From positions 22,470,826 to 22,534,825 of the forward strand of contig JACMZG010001914.1 of assembly GCA_018340805.1 (NCBI GenBank): a stretch of DNA of 64,000 nucleotides, written 5' to 3'. The position numbers were made by a program, and so were the translations under genes. How positions within the stretch are numbered: the first letter of the stretch is position 1; each line of letters begins with the position of its first letter. The notes under the pieces are model-generated. The model was not told the origin of the DNA, made no database searches, and worked only from the letters and a program-made list of their open reading frames with translations. The DNA comes from Microvelia longipes. Taxonomy: Eukaryota; Arthropoda; Insecta; Hemiptera; Veliidae. Positions 25,639 to 38,042 of the stretch are shown here, piece after piece.

Positions 25639-28600
25639 GGCCCGTATTCAGAATCATTTTAAAAAAATCTCTCCTAGGTTGTTCCTAGCCTTCTCCTAGG
25701 TTGTTCCTAGCTTTCTCCTAGGCCTAGCGGTATTCAGAATCAGTTTTTGAAATCTCTCCTAGGTTGTTCCTAGCTTCTTCCTAGCTTCTTCCTAGCCTTC
25801 TCCTAGCTTTTAAAAAATCAACCCTAGGAATGATTTTACGTAAATTTATTCGTGCTAAAACGTAAATATAACAAAAATAGAATAAAAACTTACATTAGAG
25901 TTAATTATAACTTAATTTTATTAATTATCTTTACAATAATTTGAACCTCAATTTTACGTAAACAGACATTTTTTGACAACTAGCGCTACCTAGTAGAGAA
26001 CTGTAAAACTAATAATATTGAGATATTCTACAAAAATAAACAAATGATTTGTAAACAAACCTGGCACAGAATAAACTCCCTTAAAATACGTGAATTTGTA
26101 ATGACAACAAACTTATTTATAGTTGCCGATTATATTAAAGTATATCTAATGTGAAAGTGCGTGACCTTGACCCAGTGAAGGTTTGAAACTAGAGAATGAT
26201 TGGCATTTTATTTTCACTTATGAAGAAATCATTATATGTCATCAATGTACTATTTAAATGTTTTTACAATAACATTTAGTGATAATAAAGACAGGTTAAA
26301 CTTTCGTAGAGTGTATGGGTGCTACATTTTTGAATTGTAAGTTTATAGAAGAAATTATTATATTTGACATAAATAAATCATCATTAGGGTTGTATAAACC
26401 CTACAGTTGGTACTTCCATTTTTCACACTGATCTATAAAGTCATATCACGTAAAGTCAAATTAGTTTACGTAGCAATTAGTTCGTTTTAGGCGTTTAAAA
26501 GCGGTTGAATTGTGAACAGTTTAAAAACTACACAAAACAAACAAACTGTATAATATACTTTTCAGTCTTGTTTACCTTTATAAGTTAGCCAATTTACCCG
26601 TAATTATTTAGTTTAGTTTAGATCTTTCCAGTAATAATTATATACTCAATAAAATATACTCAGCACTAATATTATTTTATTTATTTTCTATAAGGTTTCA
26701 TCAAGTTTATGATACTTTCCATTTATAATATTTGATAGCATTTATTGCAAGGTTAGCAATCAAGAAGGCGGTCGCTCAAAACGGGGATTTTCAAAACAGT
26801 TAACAGCTCTACTTCATTCTAGATGGGAATATACAATACTACCACGTTAAGGCAGAGTTTTGAATCCCACATTTTAATGGGGAGATACATCATAAGTATA
26901 ATGTTTACTCTACCAACATAATGTAAACAATGCTTACTATCCCCGTTATGATCTTTCTAATCAAATCAGCATTAAACATCTCTGAGTTCATACGTTGTGA
27001 ACGTAGAGATCACGATTTTCTTTACGTCGTGAACTGTGTGTATTTTTTATAGTATTCATAAGTCTATTGCTTAGGGAAAAAACATTTGTTATAGCTTAAC
27101 AAAAAAATTAAAAAATGTAAATGGAATGTAAAAACTTGCTTCGGGTATATAATCGACCATATCAAATATAAATACGTCACGGAAGTTACGTTTTTTGCAG
27201 AACGTTTCTTTGTTTACATAATAAAGCAATGCTATTGGTCACTTTAGGATCACAAAAAATAAATAATAGGATCCTTTGTTTCATTTTGTTTTGATATGAG
27301 CCAATATGTATTTTGTGGCGTCACACTTTCGCGACGATTAACATAGTGCTCATGAAGAAGATATACAGGGTGGTGCATTTCACCCTGCACTGGTGCATTT
27401 CATTCAATACATCACTTTGATTAACTCAGCTTCGTATGGAGCTATCGCGATAAAATTCGTTACAACCCCACTAAGTTGACAACTGGAAGTTTGAATACCC
27501 AATTATTATGTTGTTAATCGTCTGGTATGTATGGTCATCATATTACCATAATATGTGATTTTTTACAGTAACTTTAGATTATATTGGAGCAAACCTTTGC
27601 ATCATATTCTGAACATTTGATACTAATAAAATTAAATTCCGGTAATTTTTTTGTAATTTTCCTGGGGTGGTACCCCAAAATTTATAAGGGGACCTGTCCA
27701 AAAAAACATTTTTTACTGGCGCAATATCCGTTTCAGGTCAAAAGAAGTTGTTTGGAGCAATAAAACAAATTTTTGATTTTTTTGGGGGCAACACCCCCCA
27801 AAATTTAAAAAAGGGGGACCCAACAAAAAAAAATTTTTAATGGCTCAAAATCCGTTTCAGGTCAATAGAATTTGTTTGGAGCAATAAAACAAATTTTTGA
27901 TTTTTTTTTGGGGCAGCACCCCCAAAATTTATAAGGGGTAACCGACCAAAAAATTTTTTTATTGCCTCAAAATCCGTTTCAGGTCAAAAGAAGTTGTTTG
28001 GAGCAATAAAACAAATTTTTGATTTTTTGGGGGCAACACCCCCCAAAATTTAAAAGGGGGAGCCAACCAAAAAAAATTTTTAATGGCTCAAAATCCGTTT
28101 CAGGTCAATAGAATTTGTTTGGAGCAATAAAACAAATTTTTGATTTTTTTTGGGGCAGCACCCCCAAAATTTATAAGGGGTAACCGACAAAAATTTTTTT
28201 TATTGCCTCAAAATCCGTTTCAGGTCAAAAGAAGTTGTTTGGAGCAATAAAAAAAAATAGACTTTTTGGGGGCAACACCCCCAAAATTTAAAAGGGGGAG
28301 CCAACCAAAAAAAAATTTTTAATGGCTCAAAATCCGTTTCAGGTCAATAGAATTTGTTTGGAGCAATAAAAAAAATTTTTGATTTTTTTGGGGCAGCACC
28401 CCCAAAATTTTAAGGGGTAACCGACCAACAATTTTTTTTTATTGCCTCAAAATCCGTTTCAGGTCAAAAGAAGTTGTTTGGAGCAATAAAAAAAAATAGA
28501 CTTTTTGGGGGCAGCACCCCCAAAATGTATAAGGGGGAGCCGACCAAAAAAATGTTTTTATCAGCTCGAAATCCGTTTCAGGTCAAAAGAAGTTGTTTGG

Positions 28601-29041
28601 AGCAATAAAAAAAAATTGACTTTTTGGGGTCAGCACCCCCAAAATTTATAAGGGGGTGACAACCAAAAAATTTCGCCCTGAACCACTCTTGTTTACCCAA
28701 AACGGGTTTTAAGCTCAAAAACAATTATTAAAATAGAACAAAAAATGACTAGAGACAATCTAGGGACGATTTAAGGTACCTCTCTACCTACCTTGGATCT
28801 TTCTAGGTTGTTCCTAGCTTTTTCCTAGCCTTTTCCTAGAATTTAAGGTGCAAAGTTAGGAAAAGGCTAGGAGAAACCTAGGAGAGATCTCTTCCTAGCC
28901 CTAGGGACGGTTAAAAATGTTCTAAAATGGACACTAAAGCTAGGAAGAAGCTAGGAAAAAGCTAGGAACAACCTAGGAACAAACCTAGGAAGAACCTAGA
29001 GAGATTTTTTTTGAAACTTTTGATCATTCTGAATACGGGCC
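25639..29041. mobile_element. PIF/Harbinger-like non-autonomous DNA transposon
   Basis: The left end is GGCCCGTATTCAGAAT and the right end is its reverse complement ATTCTGAATACGGGCC. Both ends are flanked by the trinucleotide TTA (25636-25638 and 29042-29044). A 3-bp TTA target duplication and GGCCC-type ends are hallmarks of PIF/Harbinger. Subterminal zones (25665-25820 and 28790-29010) are packed with CCTAGGTTGTTCCTAGC-like motifs in mirrored orientation, as expected of transposase-binding repeats. The left terminus is partly duplicated (a second GTATTCAGAATC at about 25729). No transposase frame is present; the interior holds AT-rich filler and a tandem array, so movement would need a transposase from elsewhere. 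Confidence 0.8.
27650..28675. repeat. ~120-bp tandem array with alternating variants
   Basis: Eight copies of a ~120-bp unit (anchor CCGTTTCAGGTCAA at 27728, 27852, 27974, 28095, 28215, 28334, 28454 and 28573). Two variants alternate: AAAGAAGTTGTTTGG (A) and TAGAATTTGTTTGG (B), in the order A-B-A-B-A-B-A-A. Each unit also carries a GGGG(C/T)(A/G)(A/G)CACCCCC hairpin-like block and poly-A/T runs. It lies wholly inside the Harbinger-like element. Confidence 0.93.
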
Positions 29042-29044
29042 TTA

Positions 29045-31445
29045 AACTTTTTAGGATTTGAAATTTTCTAATCTCTGAATAATTATAATTTTCAGGTTTT
29101 GGAATAATTTCAAAGCTACTGAGAGCCCTTACCTTTAGTATAAAATAAACAATTATTTATTACTAAAATAAATAAAATTATATACAATATATTGGATTAT
29201 CTGAGATATTTCAGTGTAATATTCACGTGTCGCACTCGATCTTTTACAAATAGCCCTTGTACAAACAGTCAATATAGATTTTTTATTTTATTTATATTTT
29301 TTCATTTTATTTTTGTAAAAATTTATTGAAATAGAATTAAACTATTGTTTACATGATGGAGAGAAAGAAATATATTATTATTATGGTTTTTTGTGCCCTA
29401 AACGGTTATGATTTGATGATTTCAGCAATTACTCAAAATTTTCTAATCTGTGCTTTTTTATAATTTTTAACACTAAATATTTATAGTTTTCATGCTTTAA
29501 AATTATGGTTTGCTGCATATTTTATTTTTGAGTTTTTTTCAATCATAGAATTGTTCTAATTTATTAAAATGTTTACAAATAATTGTGAAAACTATTCTTA
29601 CCTTGGCATTAAGATTTTATAATTTTAGAACTGTACGTATATGTGAAAGACAAATATTTCGCAGTTTTATATATTTATTTATGTAAATATTTATATATGA
29701 TAAATAAATTTATATTATATTTTATGAAAAAATGTATTATAGACAAATTATTAAAGAAAATCATATTATGTATATTATTATAATATTAATATTTTCATAT
29801 AGTTTGAACTAAAAGCTAAAATTTAGTTATTTATTTTTTAATTTGATTGTTATTAACCCAGTGTATTATTTATTCTATTATACTCTTGTATATAAATATT
29901 TATCGTTTACTTTTCTTTTTTTCTCTCTCTGCATATAGGACTTTTGTAGTGCTTTTGGTTCAATCATATCTGTATATGAAACAGAAAGTTTTCAATATTG
30001 TTTTTTTTTCTATTTTCTTATATTGGAATAAGCGCGCTATGATATAGTAGAGACAAAAATATTATTGACATTTGACACTACTCTTCTTCAAATTGACGGA
30101 AAATCTATACATATTTCACATTCCTCTCCTGTAATCCTGATATTTTGTTTGCAAGAAATTCAATAGAAAAAAGATCGAAATACTTAAAGAATGAGTTCTT
30201 GGTGCATCAAGTAAAACGAGTCATTTTTCCCTCCGAGCAAGTAATTTGGTTACTTAGGCAAAGCCGATGACACTAAAAATTATAAATTCTGAGTCGTACC
30301 CGAGGGATCACATATTTCATTTTCGTTGTAAAATGTAGGGTAATAAACATTATTAGTTTCTGAGGCGAAACGTAGGAAGTATAAGTTATAACCTCTCTTG
30401 GTGTAGCAAAGTAAAATAAATATTGATTTACCCCTGTGGTGCTTACAAAATCGTATCACTAAAAGAAAAAAGTCTTAATTTGAATTCGTTTTGAGATTTT
30501 AATTTTATTGGCGATGGACTCCTAAAGGCTAATTACGGGCGCATGACTAAAAAATAAAATTGATTTTTTGAAAATCCGTTTTAGGCCGATAAATTGGATT
30601 TGTTGTGAGATTTGCAACACTAAAGGTAAGATCCAAAGTTGAATGCTGTACCGACTGAACAATTTCTGCATAATTTTATTCCCATTTTACAAGGTGAGGG
30701 ATAAAACGCTATAGTCAAAAATGATTTTTAGACTCTTTTAGGGATAGAAGTGCTATTTAAATAATTCATTATCTCAACAAACTTAATTTAATTATTTTTC
30801 TTTTTTTGGAATAAAAATGTACCTATACGTTTTTCTTAATTTTTCACAAGGATAGAATGCAATTATAAAACAATAGAAATAAACTGATAAAAATATCTTT
30901 CTTTTGGTCTTAAAAATTTGTTCTAAATAAATTTCATTTTACAAATATTTAAAGCAAATTACATCTGCTTGTAAGAGAATAACAGTTTATTCTCTTTTCT
31001 AAACATATAACATTCTTATCTTCTTTTTATTCATAATCTAATACATTTTTTCCTACTTTCTTATTATTTTCTCTCTTCGTCGTGATTTTTTTCTTTTGTG
31101 CTTTCTATTCATAACAAAATATATTTAGGAGACACATTCCTTGTATGTTTTTGACTATGCTCTTTAACTTATATGCTTGTTTTCTATTAAATCCTTTCAT
31201 GTATGAGAATGTATTACATGTTTGAATAAATTTAAAACATTAAAAGCTCTTTTACATGATTCTTTTTAGAAATTATCCGACATTTTTTGTAAGGATCAAT
31301 TATTTATCTAATTTTTCACCCTTTTGAGTTTCATATTATATTTATTTGACTTTTTTGCAAGTTTTTAGTGGCTACTTTTTTGTTTGATAAATTTTAATCT
31401 TTTTTTAGGTATTGATTATTCAATTTTTTACGAATTATTTGTTTT
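29045..31445. other. AT-rich stretch without gene
   Basis: No supported gene. Around 30540-30640 a diverged relative of the 120-bp array unit may occur (AAAATCCGTTTTAGGCCGAT followed by TTGGATTTGTTG). Confidence 0.45.
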
Positions 31446-31735
31446 TTGTATATGTGTTATTTTACAATTTGATTGACAATTTATATTTATCGTTATCAAT
31501 TTTCTCTTTGATTTTAATTAATACGTTTTAATAAATAAAGTCAGTGTCATACTGGATGTAAAAAATGTGCATTACACATGTCTTAGTACTTGAAGTACTC
31601 AGTACTTAGTACTATTAATACTTAGTACTATTAATACTTAGTACTATTAATACTTAGTACTATTAATACTTAGTACTATTAATACTTAGTACTAATTGTA
31701 ACCAGTACTAAGTACTAGTTGTACCCCGTACTTGA
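31446..31735. repeat. Left arm of 3-kb inverted repeat with 16-bp minisatellite
   Basis: Unique part 31446-31600 (TATATGTGTTATTTTACAAT through ATTACACATGTCTTAGTACT), then about six copies of TACTTAGTACTATTAA. Its reverse complement lies at 34145-34505. Between the arms are about 2.4 kb including an R-family copy. Confidence 0.9.
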
Positions 31736-32454
31736 GACTAGTAACACTCAGACAGTTCTATTTTACCCTCTACTTAGTAATAGTAGAACACAGTACTAGG
31801 TGTACCTTGCGCCAACAGTTTTTCATTTTAATTTTAAGACCTAAAAAGAAAAATACAGATTGCATTGTCCTAGCTTAACTAATAGCTCATATTTGACTTC
31901 TCTGTTTAGCTTCACTTAGGAATTAATTACTCTGTTTGTATTTTGTTTTTATAATTTTTAATTAATTTAGAGGAAGAAAATATTAAAATGCTCCTTAAAT
32001 TGTCTGTTTTAGGTACGTAGTCTACGAGGTTACATCTTCTGATATGGTATGTTAGAAATCATAAAAATGTACTTCTATTTTATTGATATACTAATATCTA
32101 ATGATTCATTAATTTCTTAATAAGACTTCAGCTTGAATCTGTTAAAAATTCTACTTTGATTTCATCTACTACACACAGCGTTCTAGTTTGCTCGCAGCTT
32201 TATTACCCCAACAAATGATTGTTTTTATGGTATACTCGTACTTTTGATCGTCTTTCATCGAACTCATGATCTATCATATTACCTCATTTCATTTCACCAA
32301 TTTTCATTTGGATGTAATCGATAAACCGCAATAGTATGAATAGTAGCTACTATCACATTGATAAAGCTATTAAATCCGTCGTATATTTACTTTTTCTCAC
32401 ATTATAAGTACGTTATTTATACCTACGGTTTAAATGAATGAAAATTATTATGTT

Positions 32455-33245
32455 CACACTAAAAATCTGAAACCAGGATCACATGAATCAGCGGTCTCAT
32501 GTGTTTTAAGACCTTCTGAGTAGTTTAGTAAAAGTCGCCTGTCTGCTTATGTGAGTAGTGTGTGTGTGTGTGTAGTTGGTGTGTGTGTGTATCTGTAATT
32601 ATTTTGTGTTTATGCTAGAGATTTGATTAAGAATTATATCCAACACAATTTCAACTGAACTGTTTTTAATCAATGCTAGAATACAATTAATTATTTCTTT
32701 GAAATAATACTTGACTTAATGACTTTGTTAGACAGGTAGTCACTTGATTAACCTGTTAATTTGTAAATACTCCAACAGATTTAAAACTTGGTACAATCCT
32801 ATTAGGTTTTGTCTTGCTATCAAGAGAATCGTTTTTATGACGTCATTAACGGCAGTTATGACACAGCAATAATTCCAAAGTTCAAAGAACGTGAAATACT
32901 GAAAAAAAATGTTTTTATCAATTTGAAATAACCTAACATGTAGTCACAAATAAGACCAACAAATGTGCCAGTTTTATGATGTTATCAGTTCAAATTTTAT
33001 CGAATGACATGTATACGTTTTTAAAGTATAAACAAGTATATCCTACTTTTTTATGGTCGAGTATACTTAGTTACTTTTCAACACGGCTTGTATATATACG
33101 TTTTTTTGGGATCTCTAATAGTAATTTGGGAATAAAACATATTTAATTACTGTCTGAGGACAAGCGAAGCGAGTTCGAACTGGTGAGGATGAGCGTAGCG
33201 AGTCCCGAAATTGCAAGGAAAAGCTACGCCGTACCAAATCTTTTT
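32455..33245 (+). repeat. Dispersed repeat family R, copy a
   Basis: Shares with copies at 50.7 and 57.3 kb an ordered set of blocks: a CTAAAAATCTGAAACC start, ATGACGTCATTAACGGCAGT, TGTATACGTTTTTAAA, GTATACTTAGTTACTTTTCA and a terminal GAGGACAAGCGAAGCGAGT...GAGCGTAGCGAG motif before a T-rich tail. No open frame. It is probably a non-autonomous mobile element, but the class cannot be assigned. Confidence 0.65.
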
Positions 33246-34144
33246 TCTTTTATTTATTTATTTTGTAGCCGTATTACAAAATTTAAAATTCATTATTCGT
33301 ATTAGAAAATTTATACTGAAATTATAATGTAGTGAAATGTTTATTTAATAAATGCATCAAATATAATTTTGGATTTTATTCTAATGAATGTTATTTTAAC
33401 TAAACCATGAAAAATCTTTTTAATTTTTTTATTATGATTAAATAAAAACTAGTTAGTTTTATTCGAGCGAGTAAGAAAGAATCGAACCTCATCTTTCATT
33501 TTAATGTTCGTCTACCGACCTATTTGGCAAAAAGGCAAACGATTGTTGTTCTGCTCGATATTCAGGTTCACTAGCCTTATCTATCTCATCTTTCTTGTAT
33601 CTCTATAAAATAGAGACATTTTATGAAATCTCTTTATAAAAAAATCTCTTTTGGGAGGAATAAGTTCTAAATAAATATGAAGGAAAATTGTATGTTTCTT
33701 ACTTTTGTATTATATTTTCTACTATATTTGCAAAACGTTATGTATAGACTCTTTGAACAGGTGATAAAAAAGGAGTGTAAAATAGACTTTATAAGTTTGA
33801 CGCCTTTGACTAACGTCAATGACTATGGCGTAAGTACTTTATTTATTGAAAGTTAACGAGTTTAAATGTGACGTTGATTCTATTCGTAAATTGTCTATTT
33901 TTTGCAAAAGATTTTAAATTGCCTATCCAGTGTACAAAACTGATGAGTAAAGGCCCTTTATCCTTTCGCATCTTTGGGTCTAGTTAGACTAAATTGCATT
34001 AATAAACTATTACACAATTTCAATATATTATATCAAGAGGAAAAAATAATACCCCGACGCAAAAAAGTAAGAATACTTCTTTTTTAGAAAAATATCAATG
34101 TGTAAATAGTATTAATATGTGTCATTAATATGTAGTTATTAAAT

Positions 34145-34505
34145 AATGTGTACTAAGTATTAATAGTACTAAGTATTAATAGTACTAAGTATTTAATAGT
34201 ACTAAGTATTAATAGTATAAGTATTAATAGTACTAAGTTAATTAATGTACTAAGTATTAATAGTACTAAGTATTAATAGTACTAATATTATAGTACTAGT
34301 ATTAATAGTACTAAGTATTAATAGTACTAAGTATAATAGTACTAAGTACTGAGTACTTCAAGTACTAAGACATGTGTAATGCACACTTTTTACATCCAGT
34401 ATGACACTGACTTTATTTATTAAAACGTATTAATTAAAATCAAAGAGAAAATTGTTAACGATAAATATAAATTGTCAATCAAATTGTAAAATAACACATA
34501 TACAT
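34145..34505. repeat. Right arm of 3-kb inverted repeat with 16-bp minisatellite
   Basis: About 12 copies of TAGTACTAAGTATTAA with some shortened units, then the complement of the left arm's unique part, ending in ACACATATAC. More repeat copies here than in the left arm, so the array changed after the arms arose. Confidence 0.9.
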
Positions 34506-34544
34506 CCTTCAATATTAATGTGTATTTTCTATTTGCAAATTTTT

Positions 34545-34645
34545 GAAAAAAAAACTGTTTTAGCGAGTCGAGTATACTTAATTACATTTCAATACGACAA
34601 GTATATATACGGTTTCGTTGGATCTCCAATAGTAACGTAATTATT
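34545..34645 (+). repeat. Fragment of repeat family R
   Basis: TCGAGTATACTTAATTACAT.. and AAGTATATATACGG..TTGGATCTCCAATAGTAA match the 33056-33140 part of R copy a as a direct repeat. Confidence 0.7.
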
Positions 34646-35122
34646 GTAATAATCAAATTTAACGCAATTAGATTATTTTTCCAATTTTATAACGTTTTTA
34701 CTTAAGCAAAAAAAGTTACAAACCCTTTTTTTTACATCCTCAAAGGTTATTCTTCCCTTATCAAAGCAACCTGTCATGCCCAGAAAAGAAGAAGAAAAAC
34801 TGTTAAAAAATTGTAAGTAAAGAATACAAAAATGGCTGACAGTTTGAGGTGAAAGGGTTTTTGGGCTGACGTGGTGTTCCCGAGGGTTATCACTTTGTAC
34901 TTACTTCGTTTAATGTCTTTATACTGTTATATTGTAGGAACGTACAGTCATGTAAAAATAAGTATGACTTCTACTTTAATGCTTTTGAAAAATCAACCTT
35001 TCTTCTACTGTTTCTAATTGCTTCTAACGTTTTTTACATTATAAAAAATCAAATTAAAGCCTTAAATTTTTCAAACAAATTTATTTTGCTTCAATATTTT
35101 TTTTGACATAAAACTTGGATCC

Positions 35123-35259
<137 letters not shown>

Positions 35260-35851
35260 ATTTTATATATAGGCTTAGTATTACTTGAATATTATAATTT
35301 TTCCTCAAGAGTGCTTTTACATTATTAATGAAGCTTTAGATTTAAGAATTAGCATTTTATTATTATTTTTTCCAAAAAGTAATAAATAGAAAACAATTAG
35401 AGTAAATGAAATGAAATAATATATATATATATTTTTAGGGCGGCTGTAAAGTAGGCACTTTAAAGTTTCAAAAAAAGTCTTGAGTATCTTCAAAAAGTAG
35501 GTAAAAGGCGTTTTTTACAGTTTGCGACAGTTTCGTACTTTTTTACTGTTGGCGACAGTAAAAGTTTTTTTTACAGTCGCTGGTGAAGCTCCTTAAATTT
35601 CCACTAGATGGGCGCTAGTAGTTTACTACAAAGTTATATTATTACCTTTTTTGCTCTTCTTACTTTTCTTGTTTATCAAGTAAATGATCGAACGTTTTTG
35701 TTATTTTCGGAAAGCGAGTTATTAATTATTTATTGTCAAGTGTTTAATAATCATGGGTAGTGATTGAAGCATTGAAAATTTTGCCCATAAGGCGATCTAA
35801 AGAAGTGTACCGGAAAATACATTATACTGTTTTTCTTCTAAATAATTGTTT

Positions 35852-35935
35852 ACTGCTACGTAGTAGCAGTAATATTAATACTACTAAATAGTTAGTAGTA
35901 CTAGTAGTACTAAATATTAGTACTACTAATATTTT
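35852..35935. repeat. Cluster of small hairpins (TACTAC/GTAGTA)
   Basis: Successive self-complementary pieces: CTGCTAC/GTAGCAG with a 3-base loop, TACTACTAA/TTAGTAGTA, and AATATTAGTA/TACTAATATT with a 1-base loop. The same cluster is conserved in unit 2 at about 39890-39965. Confidence 0.75.
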
Positions 35936-36809
35936 TTTCCTGAAAAAAATATTATATGCTACACGACTGGGAATGGCTTTATTTACCTCGGCTCCTTCCT
36001 TTTTGTCTCGCTCAATAGTAAATGTAGTCGCCACGGTAAAAAAAAATATTTTTTCAGATTCTTGTGACATAATATAGTTTTTAAATCAAAGTTATTTATT
36101 GAAAAAGTCTACCAAGAAAATTAAAAAATTAATACAATAAAATTAAAGGAACTAATATTAAACAATTTAATAATTTTAGATTAAAAAAATGTTTATTAAC
36201 ATTATTTTAAAAAAATAAATAATGTTCAGTAAATGCAGTACAAGATGAATTTAATAACAATAAAATAGTTAAATAAATCGTATGAATTGTAAAATTAATA
36301 AATACTTTTTAAAGAATAGATGTAGCTTCGTGTCTAAGGTGTCATAATTTATTTTTTATTCTTCAAAAGTTGAACGTTTCTAATTTTAAACTTCCTTGGT
36401 GATATTATAAAGTACTTTAAAACATGTAATGGTTAAGTTTAAACATAAATGTCGCTAAAATTTTATTATATCCCTACAAATACAGAGTAAAAAAATTAAA
36501 GCGACAGTCTGTGAGTTAATTTCAGCTGCAAAATGAAACGTGTATTTTGTTCGTGGAAAATTTCAGTCATAAAAATATTCACTTCACACTCTTTTAAAAG
36601 TCTTAAAAAATATATTAAAAAGTTTTCTTATGTCTGTACAATTTTTATAGCGGATAAGTTAGTTCTCGAATATCTTGGGTTTTTAGCAGACAAATTGGTT
36701 TCGTGGTTTTGAACACTTTTTTGACTTTTCCCAGGTACAAACAGAATTAAAAATATGTTTCTAAACGCAGTTGGGTAACATTCTAATTTTTGTGGGATAT
36801 TCAAAGTTT

Positions 36810-36992
36810 TAGTTTTAGATGAGGAGTGCCCAAAATCAAGTTCAACAAAGTTTTAGTTTTAGATGAGGAGTACCCAAAATCAAGTTCAACAAAGTTTTAG
36901 TTTTAGATGAGGAGTGCCCAAAAATCAAGTTCAACAAAGTTTTAGTTTTAGATGAGGAGTGCCCAAAATCAAGTTCAACAAAGTTTTAGTTT
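36810..36992 (+). repeat. 45-bp VNTR, four copies
   Basis: Unit CAAAGTTTTAGTTTTAGATG followed by AGGAGTGCCCAAAATCAAGTTCAA. Four copies here against two (one shortened) in unit 2 at 40842-40938. Confidence 0.93.
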
Positions 36993-37967
36993 TTACAAAA
37001 AAAATTTACCACACTGGACTGTTGTGATTGACTCAATGAATTTCAGTAATTCTTAGGATAGATACTTAAACACTTTTTAGAAAAATTTGTATAGAAAACT
37101 ACGCTTTTTCTTACGTGGGTGTATTTAAAAATACATTATGCTGGTAACTTGATTGTTATAAAGTTATGATTTGCAAAAATGAAAAACAAATTTTGATTGA
37201 AAATATAAATTAAGTTACAATTTCACCTTGCTTTATATTATTTATTGTATTTTCTATTGAATTTATATCTATATATATGTATTTATTGCATAAAATATTC
37301 TACATATTTCTTTGTATTTCCTTGTCAAATGAAATTGCTGACAAATATTCAGAGATATATTTCTTTTTTCCTTTTATTCCCTTTATTCAAATCACATTTA
37401 GGTTAAAAGGAAAATCCACTGGTTTTACTGGAAAAATAAAACAGCATGAGAAAATATTCATAAATTTTTACTCGAATCCATGTGGCTTAAAACCTAAGAA
37501 TGACTTACATACATATTTTTTGTGAATATCATGACGTACATAAATTTACTAAAAAAAGGAATGAACCAGGAAGGAGCGAAAATATCCATGAATATCGTAG
37601 TTGGTTTTTAATAATTAAACCCAACCTGTACTTTACGCTAAGTTTTGTTTTTACGCTCTACTTTAAGGGTTTACTGCACTATTGTAAGAGTATGGTTTTG
37701 GATATCCTGTCTACATCTACATAAGTCTTCATAATTTTTTTTAAAAATCGCTAATAAAGTGGCCCATATGTATATAATGTCTTCATTTACGTTGGTATAT
37801 AATGTCTTATATATAAGGTATTTGCTTATGGCGCTGAAATGAAGAAAACTAGTCTTAAGTCAATATGACCACTCTCTGTAACGAAAAAGTTGGAAAAGCC
37901 GCAGTAAACTTAAAACTTAAAAAAAAGGTTCCTGCAAGCCGGAAAAACAATTTGCTAATGATGGCAG

Positions 37968-37968
37968 G

Positions 37969-38041
<73 letters not shown>
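37968..38041. repeat. (TA)n microsatellite
   Basis: TA tract inside unit 1; the matching site in unit 2 has been expanded by insertions. Confidence 0.93.
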
Positions 38042-38042
<1 letters not shown>

